Source: Methylobacterium tarhaniae (GTDB taxonomy: Bacteria > Pseudomonadota > Alphaproteobacteria > Rhizobiales > Beijerinckiaceae). Taken from it: a stretch of 36,204 nucleotides of DNA. The position numbers were made by a program, and so were the translations under genes. Numbering within the stretch: position 1 is the stretch's first letter; the number at the start of each line of letters is the position of its first letter. Below are positions 22,861 to 30,721 of the stretch, piece by piece. The stretch lies in assembly GCF_001043955.1 (NCBI RefSeq), contig NZ_LABZ01000146.1, positions 1 to 36,204 on the forward strand, read 5' to 3'. Below the pieces are notes generated by a model, which was given only the letters and a program-made list of their open reading frames with translations, ran no database searches and was not told the DNA's origin.

Positions 22861-25137
22861 CTACTCCCCCGCCGGACGCAGGGGCATGAAGCCGATCGGC
22901 TGGCGCTGCGGACCCTCCTGCTTGAGGGTGCGCAGCATCGTCTCGTAATCCTGCTCCATCTCGGGCGTCACCGAGGGACGGGTCTCGTGCAGCGCCGCGT
23001 CGAAATGCGCCTGGGTGACCCGCTCGCTCGCCAGGTTCTCGCGCAAGGACATCAGGCCGGCCCGGCGGGTGAGGTCCTCGAGGTCGGCACCGGTGAAGCG
23101 CGTCGTGCGCTCGGCCAGCCCGTCGAGGTCGACGTCGTCGGAGAGCGGCATGGCGCGGGTGTGGATGCCCAGGATGTGGCGGCGCCCGGCGATGGTCGGC
23201 ACCGGCACGTAGACCAGCTCGTCGAAGCGGCCGGGACGCAGGAGCGCCGGATCGACGAGGTTCGGCCGGTTGGTCGCGGCCATCACCACCACGCCCTGCA
23301 ACTCCTCCAGCCCGTCCATCTCGGCGAGGATGGTGTTGACCACCCGCTCGGTCACGGCCGGCTCGCCGAGGCCGCCGCCGCGGACGGGGGCGAGCGAATC
23401 GATCTCGTCGATGAAGATCACCGTCGGGGCGACCTGGCGGGCGCGGGCGAACAGGCGCGAGACCTGCTGCTCGGATTCGCCGTACCACTTGGAGAGCAGG
23501 TCGGAGGACTTGGTCGCGACGAAGTTCGCCTGCGCCTCGCGCGCCACCGCCTTGGCGAGCAGGGTCTTGCCGGTGCCGGGGGGACCGAACAGCAGGAAGC
23601 CCTTGGCCGGGCGGATGCCGATGCGGCGGAAGGCCTCCGGGTTGCGCAAGGGGAGCTCGACGCCCTCGCGCAGCTTGGTCTGGACCTCGCCGAGGCCCCC
23701 GATATCGTCCCAGGTGACGTTCGGGACCTGGATCATGATCTCGCGCAGCGCCGAGGGCTGCACCCGCTTGAGGGCGTTCAGGAAATCCTCGCGGCAGACC
23801 TGGAGCGTCTCCAGGATCTCGGGCGGGATGCCCTCCTTGAGGTTGATCTGCGGCAGCACCCGGCGGAGCGCGTCCATCGCCGCCTCGCGGGCCAAAGCCG
23901 AGAGGTCGGCGCCGACGAAGCCGTAGGTGGTGCGGGCGATCTCGTCGAGATCGACGTTTTCCCCGAGCGGCATGCCGCGGGTGTGGATGGTCAGGACCTC
24001 GCGCCGGCCCGGCTCGTCGGGCACGCCGATGATGATCTCGCGGTCGAAGCGGCCGGGCCGGCGCAGGGCCTCGTCGATCGCGTCGCGCCGGTTGGTGGCG
24101 CCGATCACCACGATGTTCTGGCGCGGCTCGAGTCCGTCCATCAGGGTCAGCAACTGCGCCACGATGCGTCTTTCGACCTCGCCGCGGACCTCCTCGCGCT
24201 TCGGGGCGATCGAGTCGATCTCGTCGATGAAGATGATGGCGGGAGCGTTGCGCTGCGCTTCGGAAAAGATCTGGCGCAGGCGCTGCTCGGATTCGCCGTA
24301 CTGGCTGCCCATGATCTCCGGGCCGGCGATGTGGAAGAACTGCGCCTCGGTCTCGTTCGCCACGGCGCGGGCCAGCAGGGTCTTGCCGGTGCCGGGCGGG
24401 CCGTAGAGCAGCACGCCCTTCGGCGGATCGATGCCGAGGCGCTGGAACAGCTCGGGGTGGCGCAAGGGCAGCTCGACCATCTCCCGCACCTGGTCGACCG
24501 TGGTGCCGAGGCCCCCGATATCGTCGTAGGTGACGTCGGCGCGGCGCACCTCCTTCGGCTCCTCGTAGAGCGGGCGCAGCTCGACCTCGGTCTCGGCCGT
24601 CACCTGCACGATGCCCCGGGCCGGCTGGGTCGAGACCACGACGAGGCGGATCTCCTGCAACCCGTAGGCCGGCAGGCTGAACATCTGGCGCAGCTCCTCC
24701 GGCACCTGGTCGCGGGCGAAGCGCGAGGGCACCGAGGTCGAGATCACGTCGCCGGAGACCAGCGTCCGGCGGTAGAAGGTGCGGCGCAGGGCGTCGCCGG
24801 ACCCTTGCAGGCGCAGGTTCTTCTGGGCCGGGGCCAGCACCACCCGGGTCGCCGGCCGCACCTCGGCCTTGCGGATCTCGACATGGTCGCCGGAGCCGAC
24901 GCCGGCATTGACGCGCTGGAGGCCGTCGAGCCTGATGATGCTCAGGCCCTCGTCCTCCTGGCCCAGCGCGATGGCGAGCGCGGTGGTGTGGCGCTTGCCG
25001 ATGATCTCGATCGGCTGGCCCTCCTGCAGGCCGAGACTCTGGAGCAACGCCGCGCTGACCCGGGCGACGCCCCGACCGACATCCTCCGCCCGCGCATTCG
25101 CGACCTGCGCCCTCACGCCGACTGCTTCGTCCGCCAT
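22861..25137 (-). CDS. Cdc48/p97-type double AAA+ ATPase
   Basis: A 758-residue AAA+ unfoldase with the full Cdc48/VAT layout. Residues 1-185 are a Cdc48 N domain (double-psi barrel, then a second subdomain near 110-185). AAA domain D1 has Walker A GPPGTGKT at 246-253 and Walker B IIFIDEID at 301-308. D2 has Walker A GPPGTGKT at 518-525, Walker B VIFIDEID and the aromatic pore residues Trp551-Tyr552 (KWYGESE). Arginine-finger segments RRPGRFD and RPGRFDE are in place. The D1 pore loop (MGSQYGESE) lacks the aromatic pair at the matching position, as in p97. The family is archaeal/eukaryotic in origin but found in scattered bacteria. Start ATG 25137 follows GGAGGGG. No proteasome or Ufd1/Npl4-like partner lies nearby; substrates unknown. 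Confidence 0.94.
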   Translation of the reverse strand: MADEAVGVRAQVANARAEDVGRGVARVSAALLQSLGLQEGQPIEIIGKRHTTALAIALGQEDEGLSIIRLDGLQRVNAGVGSGDHVEIRKAEVRPATRVVLAPAQKNLRLQGSGDALRRTFYRRTLVSGDVISTSVPSRFARDQVPEELRQMFSLPAYGLQEIRLVVVSTQPARGIVQVTAETEVELRPLYEEPKEVRRADVTYDDIGGLGTTVDQVREMVELPLRHPELFQRLGIDPPKGVLLYGPPGTGKTLLARAVANETEAQFFHIAGPEIMGSQYGESEQRLRQIFSEAQRNAPAIIFIDEIDSIAPKREEVRGEVERRIVAQLLTLMDGLEPRQNIVVIGATNRRDAIDEALRRPGRFDREIIIGVPDEPGRREVLTIHTRGMPLGENVDLDEIARTTYGFVGADLSALAREAAMDALRRVLPQINLKEGIPPEILETLQVCREDFLNALKRVQPSALREIMIQVPNVTWDDIGGLGEVQTKLREGVELPLRNPEAFRRIGIRPAKGFLLFGPPGTGKTLLAKAVAREAQANFVATKSSDLLSKWYGESEQQVSRLFARARQVAPTVIFIDEIDSLAPVRGGGLGEPAVTERVVNTILAEMDGLEELQGVVVMAATNRPNLVDPALLRPGRFDELVYVPVPTIAGRRHILGIHTRAMPLSDDVDLDGLAERTTRFTGADLEDLTRRAGLMSLRENLASERVTQAHFDAALHETRPSVTPEMEQDYETMLRTLKQEGPQRQPIGFMPLRPAGE

Positions 25138-25378
25138 CGGTGTCCCCTCCATGCGGGAGCGGAACCGGACCCGCCGGGGGCACCACCCGCCGACGGACGC
25201 GCACGGGCAACGGCCCGGCCCCGACACGATCCGGCGCCGCCACGGCGCCGTCGGCGGGGCAACGCCGGCCTTCCCGAAATGTTGCGGGTGCTCAGGGCGC
25301 CGGCATCGGCCGCCCCAGGTTGCAGAGGCTTGTCCGTGGGGAGGAGATCGACGCCGTCCTGGACCGGGATGGCACGCG
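25138..25378. other. Intergenic region between DUF2182 gene and cdc48-like gene with hairpin
   Basis: Two copies of the palindrome CGGCGCCG (25232-25239 and 25243-25250) with three bases between them can fold into an 8-bp hairpin, a possible end of the tyrosinase transcript. The remaining sequence should contain the promoter of the Cdc48-like gene; no clear -35/-10 pair was found. Confidence 0.35.
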
Positions 25379-26188
25379 TCAGGTCGCTCTCCCTCCCGCG
25401 GGGCGTCCCCCTCGAAGCGTCGCACCGATGCCGATGCGAGCCCGGACCGCGGTGACGCGCGCGGCCGCCAGGCGCAGGATGGGCCGCGCCCGCCAGGGCC
25501 GCCAGCGCCATCCGGGCGGCACCGGCGGCGCCAGGCGCTCGGCCAGGAGCCACCCCGCCAGCACGGCCATCGCCGCGAGGTGACCAATGGGCAGCAGCAG
25601 CATGGCCAGCATCAGCGGCCAGCAGGAACCGACGCACCAGATCCCATGGCCGAACCCGAACCGCCAGGCATCGCGCGCTGCCGCCGGCCCGAAGGCCGCG
25701 AGCGGGGGGCGGGCGTGGCAGCGGTTGAGGCAGCTCTGCTTGGCGGGCGAGGCCTGCCACACCACGGCGGTCAGGGCGACCAGCGCCGAGGCCGCGACCG
25801 ATCCGCCCGGCAGCAGGGCCAGGACCGCCGCCGCCAGGCCGAGGCCGGCGAGGCTCCAGGCCGCCGCGTAGCCGGCGAGGAAGACGGCGACGGCGCGCCC
25901 CCTCCGGGACGCGAGGCTGCGGGCGCGCACGTGACAGAGGGGCCCGACCAGGGTCGGCCCCATCATGGCCGCGAGCATCAGCAGCCAGGTGGCCGCGAGC
26001 ATGCCCGGCGGAGCGACCGCGAAGGCCAGGATGATCTCGTCGGCGGATGGCAGCCGCCAGCCCGCGGCGGCGCAGAGGGCCGGCAGGCTCCATCCGGAGG
26101 GGATCGCGGCCAGCAGCGCCCAGGCGGCGGCGCTGGCCGCGAGGAGCGGGACCCGGACGCCCCGTCGCTCACGGGCGGCAGGCGTCAC
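25379..26188 (-). CDS. DUF2182 predicted metal-binding integral membrane protein
   Basis: A 269-residue multi-spanning membrane protein of the DUF2182 family (predicted metal-binding). Conserved marks: MMGPTLVGPL (75-84), WQASPAKQSCLNRCH with Cys153-x3-Cys157 and His158, and FGFGHGIWCVGSCWPLM with His181 and Cys185-x3-Cys189. Hydrophobic segments lie at about 15-31, 52-80, 100-127, 131-145, 182-200 and 202-217. No ATG is suitably placed; the start is taken as GTG 26188, which lies ten bases after the tyrosinase stop with GAGGCGG ahead of it, implying translational coupling. Because it follows a copper enzyme, copper handling or delivery is an attractive inference. The C-terminal 40 residues are Arg-rich and cytosolic-looking. 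Confidence 0.82.
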   Translation of the reverse strand: MTPAARERRGVRVPLLAASAAAWALLAAIPSGWSLPALCAAAGWRLPSADEIILAFAVAPPGMLAATWLLMLAAMMGPTLVGPLCHVRARSLASRRGRAVAVFLAGYAAAWSLAGLGLAAAVLALLPGGSVAASALVALTAVVWQASPAKQSCLNRCHARPPLAAFGPAAARDAWRFGFGHGIWCVGSCWPLMLAMLLLPIGHLAAMAVLAGWLLAERLAPPVPPGWRWRPWRARPILRLAAARVTAVRARIGIGATLRGGRPAGGRAT

Positions 26189-26198
26189 GGCAACCGCC

Positions 26199-27740
26199 TC
26201 ACTGGCCCTGACGGTACACGCTGACCCGCCCGATGCTGATCTGCGCCGCGGCGGGCACCGGCTTGTTCGGCACGATGCGGACCTCGAGATGGCCGGCATC
26301 GAGGTCCCGGCTCGCCTGCATCGCCGCGACGATCGCGGTGATGTCGAGCACGAAGGTCAGCCCGCTGCCCCCATGCGCCCCGCCCCGCACGGTCGCCTGC
26401 CGGACGCCGAAGAGGCCGACGCCGCCCGCCAGGCATTCCGGCTTGCCGGACGGATCGCTTCCCTGCGGCCCGACATAGACCTGGAACGCCACCCCATCCC
26501 GGAGCCCGCGGACGTTCTCGAGGTTGAGGAGGACGCGCTCCGGCTGTGACGCCGCGCCCTGGGCCGAGGCGGCGGAGGCCGCCAGGTTGGCGGAGACGCG
26601 CTTGCGCGCATCGGGCGCGAGGGCGACGGAGGCCTGGGCCTGGGCCCCCACGACCGGGATCGCAGGATGGCTGGCACCGACCAGCTCGGGTGTCTCGTCA
26701 CCGCTCATGGCAGAACTCCCCTTCGCAGGGCCGCCCCGCGGGGCGCCCGCCGCCGCGGCCCGGGCGCCGGGCGGCAGGCTCGCGGCCACGGCTGTGGCGC
26801 CCGAGACGTCGTCGTACGCGTATCCGAGCGCGACCGTGCTCTCGGTCTCGCCGGGCGTGAAGGTCCAGCCTTCCGGCGTGCCCGGCAGCGGCATCACGAA
26901 GGGGCGCTGGCCGAGCGTCGCCGGGCCGCCGACCCATCGGTCGTCGCTCGGATCGACGTGCCCCGGCGAGCGCTCGCGCCAGACCTGCCAGAGACGGTCG
27001 ATATTCGCGTGGTGCAGCCAGAAGATCGGATCGAGCCCGGCCGTCGCCGGGTCCGACATCAGGCCGCCGCCGGTCGTCTCGCTCTCCCCGCCTACGAGCA
27101 CGTGCACCACGTTGTGCGGCTGCGCCTCGACGCCGCCATTCACGATGCCGTCGTGCGAGAAGCCGGTATCGACGCCGCCGAAGCCCGGGCTGCCGCCGGT
27201 GGCGCCCCCGGTGAACACGGCGTCGTCGAGGGCCTTGAGGTTGACGTACTGGAGCGGGATGTAGACGTCGCCGTCGTCCTGCGGACCGTAGCGCTGGGGC
27301 ACGTAGAGGGGATTGGGCGTGCCGTCCGGCATGGTCCGTGCCGCGAAGGCCGGCGGCAGCGCCGCCTGGTTCGGGCCGAAATAGTTCCAGTACGGCAAGC
27401 TCCAGTCGGCCGGCCCGCCGAGGGAGACGACCGCATCGCGCACCACGCGCTCGAAGGCCCACAGGTAACCGCGGTGCCAGGGCAGGAAGTACCAGGTCTG
27501 GTGCTGGCACTGGTCCCAGAACGTCTCCCGGACCTCGTCGTCCGGCAGCGCGTCATGGTCGGTCAGGAAGCCGAGTTCTCTCCAGCGATCCTCGTCGAAG
27601 CCGTGGATGGCGCCGTAGAAGCGCCAGCTCGTCGGATCGTCGACCGGCCGGGCCTGCATCACGGCGACGGCGCGGGCGTACCACAGGACCGTATCCGACC
27701 AATCGGATCCCAGCTCGTAGACATTCTTGCGGACGAACAT
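26199..27740 (-). CDS. Tyrosinase (type-3 copper) with C-terminal plant-PPO-like domain
   Basis: A 513-residue copper oxidase that would hydroxylate monophenols and oxidise catechols to quinones. CuA ligands are His46 (AIHGFDE), His80 (CQHQTW) and His89 (PWHRGYLW). CuB ligands are His209 and His213 (PHNVVH) and the HH pair 243-244 in DPIFWLHHANIDRLW. Cys78 lies two residues before His80, the C-x-H spacing that forms a Cys-His thioether in fungal tyrosinases and plant catechol oxidases. A GYAYD motif (306-310) ends the core. After an Ala/Gly-rich linker (about 315-400), residues 401-513 resemble the C-terminal KFDV-type domain of plant polyphenol oxidases (VAFQVYVG, LEVRIVP, ISIGRVSVY), which shields the active site in the latent enzyme. 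No signal peptide is seen. ATG 27740 follows GGGGGAG. Coupled to the DUF2182 gene downstream. Confidence 0.93.
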   Translation of the reverse strand: MFVRKNVYELGSDWSDTVLWYARAVAVMQARPVDDPTSWRFYGAIHGFDEDRWRELGFLTDHDALPDDEVRETFWDQCQHQTWYFLPWHRGYLWAFERVVRDAVVSLGGPADWSLPYWNYFGPNQAALPPAFAARTMPDGTPNPLYVPQRYGPQDDGDVYIPLQYVNLKALDDAVFTGGATGGSPGFGGVDTGFSHDGIVNGGVEAQPHNVVHVLVGGESETTGGGLMSDPATAGLDPIFWLHHANIDRLWQVWRERSPGHVDPSDDRWVGGPATLGQRPFVMPLPGTPEGWTFTPGETESTVALGYAYDDVSGATAVAASLPPGARAAAAGAPRGGPAKGSSAMSGDETPELVGASHPAIPVVGAQAQASVALAPDARKRVSANLAASAASAQGAASQPERVLLNLENVRGLRDGVAFQVYVGPQGSDPSGKPECLAGGVGLFGVRQATVRGGAHGGSGLTFVLDITAIVAAMQASRDLDAGHLEVRIVPNKPVPAAAQISIGRVSVYRQGQ

Positions 27741-27783
27741 CGCACTCCCCCGAATCGGCGCGCGTCCTTTCTACATGAGAGGT

Positions 27784-27812
27784 ATTGTGCCCCGCATCGC
27801 CGGAAATTGCAA
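27784..27812 (-). promoter_or_regulatory. Predicted promoter of the tyrosinase operon
   Basis: On the minus strand TTGCAA (27812-27807) and CACAAT (27789-27784) are spaced by 17 bases, giving a leader of roughly 37 bases before ATG 27740. The local sequence is AT-rich for this genome. By eye only. Confidence 0.4.
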
Positions 27813-28021
27813 AACACCTTCCCAGGCATGCAGCAACCTGCCGGATCAGCAAGCCGCAACAACGAGACGCGATAACGAAACTTGTCCGTATTGCGGATTT
27901 GCGCGAGCGTGACGCCGGCCCCGTGATCGGCCGGGCGCGCGGGCGAAAGTTTGGGAGCGTCGCGACGACCGCATCGCGCGCGGGATCGCCGCGCCGGCCA
28001 GGGCCTCCCGAATCCGGGGCG

Positions 28022-28921
28022 TCAGCCCCGGAGCGTCAGGGTGCCGAGGTCGCCCAATCCCCCCTCGGGGAGCAGGCCGCGCAGGGTCGCGGTGAGGGCG
28101 AAGCCGGAGCCGGTGCGCTCGATCTCGTAGAGGTGGTATCCGGCGCAGTGCTTGAGCGCCCCGCCCCGGGCCGAGGCGGAGGGCGCGCCGATCACCGGCA
28201 CGCGCCGCCCGCCGGGGGCCATCAGGAAGGCGACCGAGCCGACATGGTTGTGCCCGTGCAGCACGAGGTCGGCTCCGACCCGGCCGATCATCGCCTCGAA
28301 GGCGTGGGCGTCGGTGAGGTTGCGCCCCGCCTTGGCGCCGCCGACATGCGGCGGATGGTGGATCATCACCACCCGGCACGGCCGATCGGGCTCGGCGGCG
28401 AGCTCCGTGAGCATCCGCTCGGCGGCCCGGATCTGGTCGCCGCCGAGGCGCCCGCTCGCCACGAAGGGCGCGGTCGGGATGGCGGAGGAGAGCCCGACCA
28501 GCGCGATCGGCCCGCGCCGGCGCAGGTAGGGGAATGCCTTGTCGCGGCCGGCATCGTCCCGGGTCCAGGGCCCGACCGCGTCGAGGAGCCCTTTCAGCGA
28601 GCCGCGCACATAGGCGTCGTGGTTGCCGGGCACGAAGCTGACGAAGCCGGGCTCGCCGAGGCCCTCCATGAAGGTCCGGGCGGTCTCCCACTCGCTCGGC
28701 AGGCCGATGTTGCACAGGTCGCCGGTGCAGGCGATGTGGTCCGGCGCGGCGGCGCGCAGATCGGCCACGAGGGCGGCCAGGATCTCCATGTCGTGGGTGA
28801 GCTTGCGGCCGCGGCTCCAGTTGACCCAGCCGGTGGCGCGCTTGCTCATCAGTTGGCGCAGGCGCGGGCGCGGCAGCGGCCCGACATGGGGATCGGTGAG
28901 GTGGGCGAGGCGGAACGTCAT
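28022..28921 (-). CDS. Calcineurin-like metallophosphoesterase
   Basis: A 299-residue class III phosphodiesterase-like enzyme with a two-metal centre. Metal ligands are all visible: Asp10 and His12 (TDPHVG), Asp68 (TGDLCN), Asn100-His101 (PGNHD), the later His in VVMIHHPP and the pair in LHGHNHVG. The GNHD-plus-HGHNH pattern fits cyclic-nucleotide phosphodiesterases (CpdA/IcC type), but substrates in this family are broad. ATG 28921 directly precedes AGATT-free coding sequence TFRLAHLTDPH, the usual N-terminus. It stands 85 bases downstream of the VOC gene on the same strand and may be the last gene of that transcript. Confidence 0.9.
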   Translation of the reverse strand: MTFRLAHLTDPHVGPLPRPRLRQLMSKRATGWVNWSRGRKLTHDMEILAALVADLRAAAPDHIACTGDLCNIGLPSEWETARTFMEGLGEPGFVSFVPGNHDAYVRGSLKGLLDAVGPWTRDDAGRDKAFPYLRRRGPIALVGLSSAIPTAPFVASGRLGGDQIRAAERMLTELAAEPDRPCRVVMIHHPPHVGGAKAGRNLTDAHAFEAMIGRVGADLVLHGHNHVGSVAFLMAPGGRRVPVIGAPSASARGGALKHCAGYHLYEIERTGSGFALTATLRGLLPEGGLGDLGTLTLRG

Positions 28922-29005
28922 CGAGGGGAGATACGCACAGGACGAGGTCAGGGGTGCCGCGCCGGCGTCGCGGCGGGCCCCCCGCCGTAGCAGCAGACCG
29001 GGCGG

Positions 29006-29413
29006 TCACGCATCCCCTTCGGCCTCATGACACACCACGCAGAGCTTGTTGCCGTCGAGATCGCGGAAATAGGCGCCGTAATAGGCCGGATGATAATGCG
29101 GCCGCAGCCCCGGAGGTCCCGCGCAGGCGCCGCCCGCCGCGAGGGCCAGGGCGTGACAGCGGTCGACGCTCGCCCGGGAGCGGGCGGTCAGCGCCGTCAT
29201 GAGCCCGTTGCCGGGCCCGGGCGCCTCGCCGTTCCACGGGCGGCCGACGATCAGCAGGGGCCGGTCGGCGTCCCTCGGCATCCAGCCGGCCCATCCCTGA
29301 TCCGGCGCGTGGAAGCGCAGCGTCAGGCCGAGTTCCTCGAACAAGGCGGCGTAGAACGGGTAGGCGCGGCCGAGGTCGGCGGTGCCGAGGCAGACATGCG
29401 AGATGACGCTCAT
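29006..29413 (-). CDS. VOC-family (glyoxalase-like) protein
   Basis: A 135-residue protein with a vicinal-oxygen-chelate fold. SHVCLGTADLGRAYPFYAALFEELG is the typical N-terminal beta-alpha unit, HYHPAYYGAYFRDLDGNKLCVVCH the C-terminal unit with the YFRDLDGN turn. Metal ligands may be His6, a middle residue and Glu/Cys near the end, but the pattern is too divergent to assign glyoxalase I or dioxygenase activity. ATG 29413 was chosen; a longer frame upstream overlaps glcE and is spurious. It begins 23 bases after the glcE stop, so the two are co-transcribed. Confidence 0.85.
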   Translation of the reverse strand: MSVISHVCLGTADLGRAYPFYAALFEELGLTLRFHAPDQGWAGWMPRDADRPLLIVGRPWNGEAPGPGNGLMTALTARSRASVDRCHALALAAGGACAGPPGLRPHYHPAYYGAYFRDLDGNKLCVVCHEAEGDA

Positions 29414-29436
29414 GGCCGTCGGATCTCCCTCGGGAT

Positions 29437-30615
29437 TCAGATCCCGGCGTACATCCGCCCCGGATTGAACAGCCCGGCCGGATCGTGCGCCGCCTTGAGG
29501 CCGGTGGTGATCCGCATCAGCGGCTCGGGGAGCGGCTGGAAGACCGGCACCGCCGCCCGCACGGAATCGGGCGCCCGCACCAGCGTCGCGTGGCCACCGG
29601 AGCCGAGGGCGGCCCGCACGGCCTCGGCGCCCGCATCGCCGGCCGCCGGCGTGGCGAGCCAGACCAGGCCGCCGCCCCAATCGTAGAACCAGCGCGCCGG
29701 CCGGGCCGCGGCGATGGCCGCGGCGACGGCGGGGCCGCGGCCCGGCGCGGTCGAGAGGCGCCACACCGCCTCGCCGCCACCGGCGAAGGGCAGGACGTCG
29801 CGGACCGATCGCCACCGGGTGCCGGCCGGTTCGCCCTCGATCGTGTCGGGCGTCCCGAAGCGGCGCAGCAGGCGGGTCAGCTCGCCGCGGCGGTAATCGA
29901 TCGAGGCGGAGAACCCCTCGATGCGCAGGAGCGTGCGCGCGGGGCCGTCGATCCCCTCCGGCAGGTGGGCCGCGCCGGTGATCTCGAACGGCGAGCCGAG
30001 GGCGAGGCTCATCGCCGCGACGGCACGGGCATCGTCGAGGCCGGAGAGGACCAGGGTCACGGTGCGCTCGGGCACCGGCAGCACCTTGAAGGTGACCTCG
30101 GTGAGGAAGCCCAGCGTGCCCCAGGAGCCGGCCATCAGCTTCACGAGGTCGAGCCCGGTGACGTTCTTCATCACCCGGCCGCCGGACTTCACCGCCTCGC
30201 CGCGCCCGTTGACGAAGCGCACGCCGATCAGGCTGTCGCGGGCGGCGCCCCCGGCGATCCGCCGCGGGCCCGAGATGTTGCCGGCCGCGATCGCGCCGAT
30301 CGTCGGCTCGCCGGTCGAGCCGAGGAGCGCTCGGTGGTCCATCGGCTCGAAGGGGAGCATCTGGCCGCCCTCGGCCAGCCGCGCCTCGACCTCGGCCAGC
30401 GGCGTGCCGGCACGGGCCGCGACGACGAGCTCGGCCGGCTCGTAGAGGGTGATGCCGGTCAGCCCCGCCGCCGAGAGCGTGGCTTCGTCCTGCGCCGGCC
30501 GGCCGATCCCCGCCCGGGTGCCGCCGCCGACGAGCCGCAGCCGCTCGCGCCGCGCCGCCGCCTCACCGATCAGGGTGGCGGCCTCCGCCTCGCTCCGGGG
30601 CTGGTAGATGCTCAT
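29437..30615 (-). CDS. glcE: Glycolate oxidase FAD-binding subunit GlcE
   Basis: A 392-residue flavoprotein subunit of the three-part glycolate oxidase (GlcDEF), which oxidises glycolate to glyoxylate at the membrane. The FAD domain shows LRLVGGGTRAGIGRP, YEPAELVVAARAGTPLAEVEA, LPFEP and the GlcE-specific GSTGEPTIGAIAAGNISGPRRIAGGAARDSLIGVRFVNG, then GRVMKNVTGLDLVKLMAGSWGTLGFLTEVTFKVLP. The C-terminus ends DPAGLFNPGRMY. Normally glcE sits between glcD and glcF; here neither is adjacent. Upstream is the flippase gene, 106 bases away, and downstream the VOC gene, so this copy is separated from its partners within the window. ATG 30615 starts the frame. Confidence 0.93.
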   Translation of the reverse strand: MSIYQPRSEAEAATLIGEAAARRERLRLVGGGTRAGIGRPAQDEATLSAAGLTGITLYEPAELVVAARAGTPLAEVEARLAEGGQMLPFEPMDHRALLGSTGEPTIGAIAAGNISGPRRIAGGAARDSLIGVRFVNGRGEAVKSGGRVMKNVTGLDLVKLMAGSWGTLGFLTEVTFKVLPVPERTVTLVLSGLDDARAVAAMSLALGSPFEITGAAHLPEGIDGPARTLLRIEGFSASIDYRRGELTRLLRRFGTPDTIEGEPAGTRWRSVRDVLPFAGGGEAVWRLSTAPGRGPAVAAAIAAARPARWFYDWGGGLVWLATPAAGDAGAEAVRAALGSGGHATLVRAPDSVRAAVPVFQPLPEPLMRITTGLKAAHDPAGLFNPGRMYAGI

Positions 30616-30721
30616 CGCGCGGCTCGCTCGGGTCGTCGGGACCGCGCCGGACGGCGCTGGGTCGGGCGCGGATCATTGCGGGCAACGGGGGCGGGTTGCA
30701 AGCCGGAGTGGCAGCGTCAGG

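Noticed and set aside
22987..25455. An 822-residue frame opposite the Cdc48-like gene
   Set aside because: Antisense shadow: composition is biased and no motif is present, while the opposite strand carries a full AAA+ protein.
25970..27875. Plus-strand frames across the tyrosinase gene
   Set aside because: Antisense to a gene with all copper-site histidines; no recognisable motif on the plus strand.
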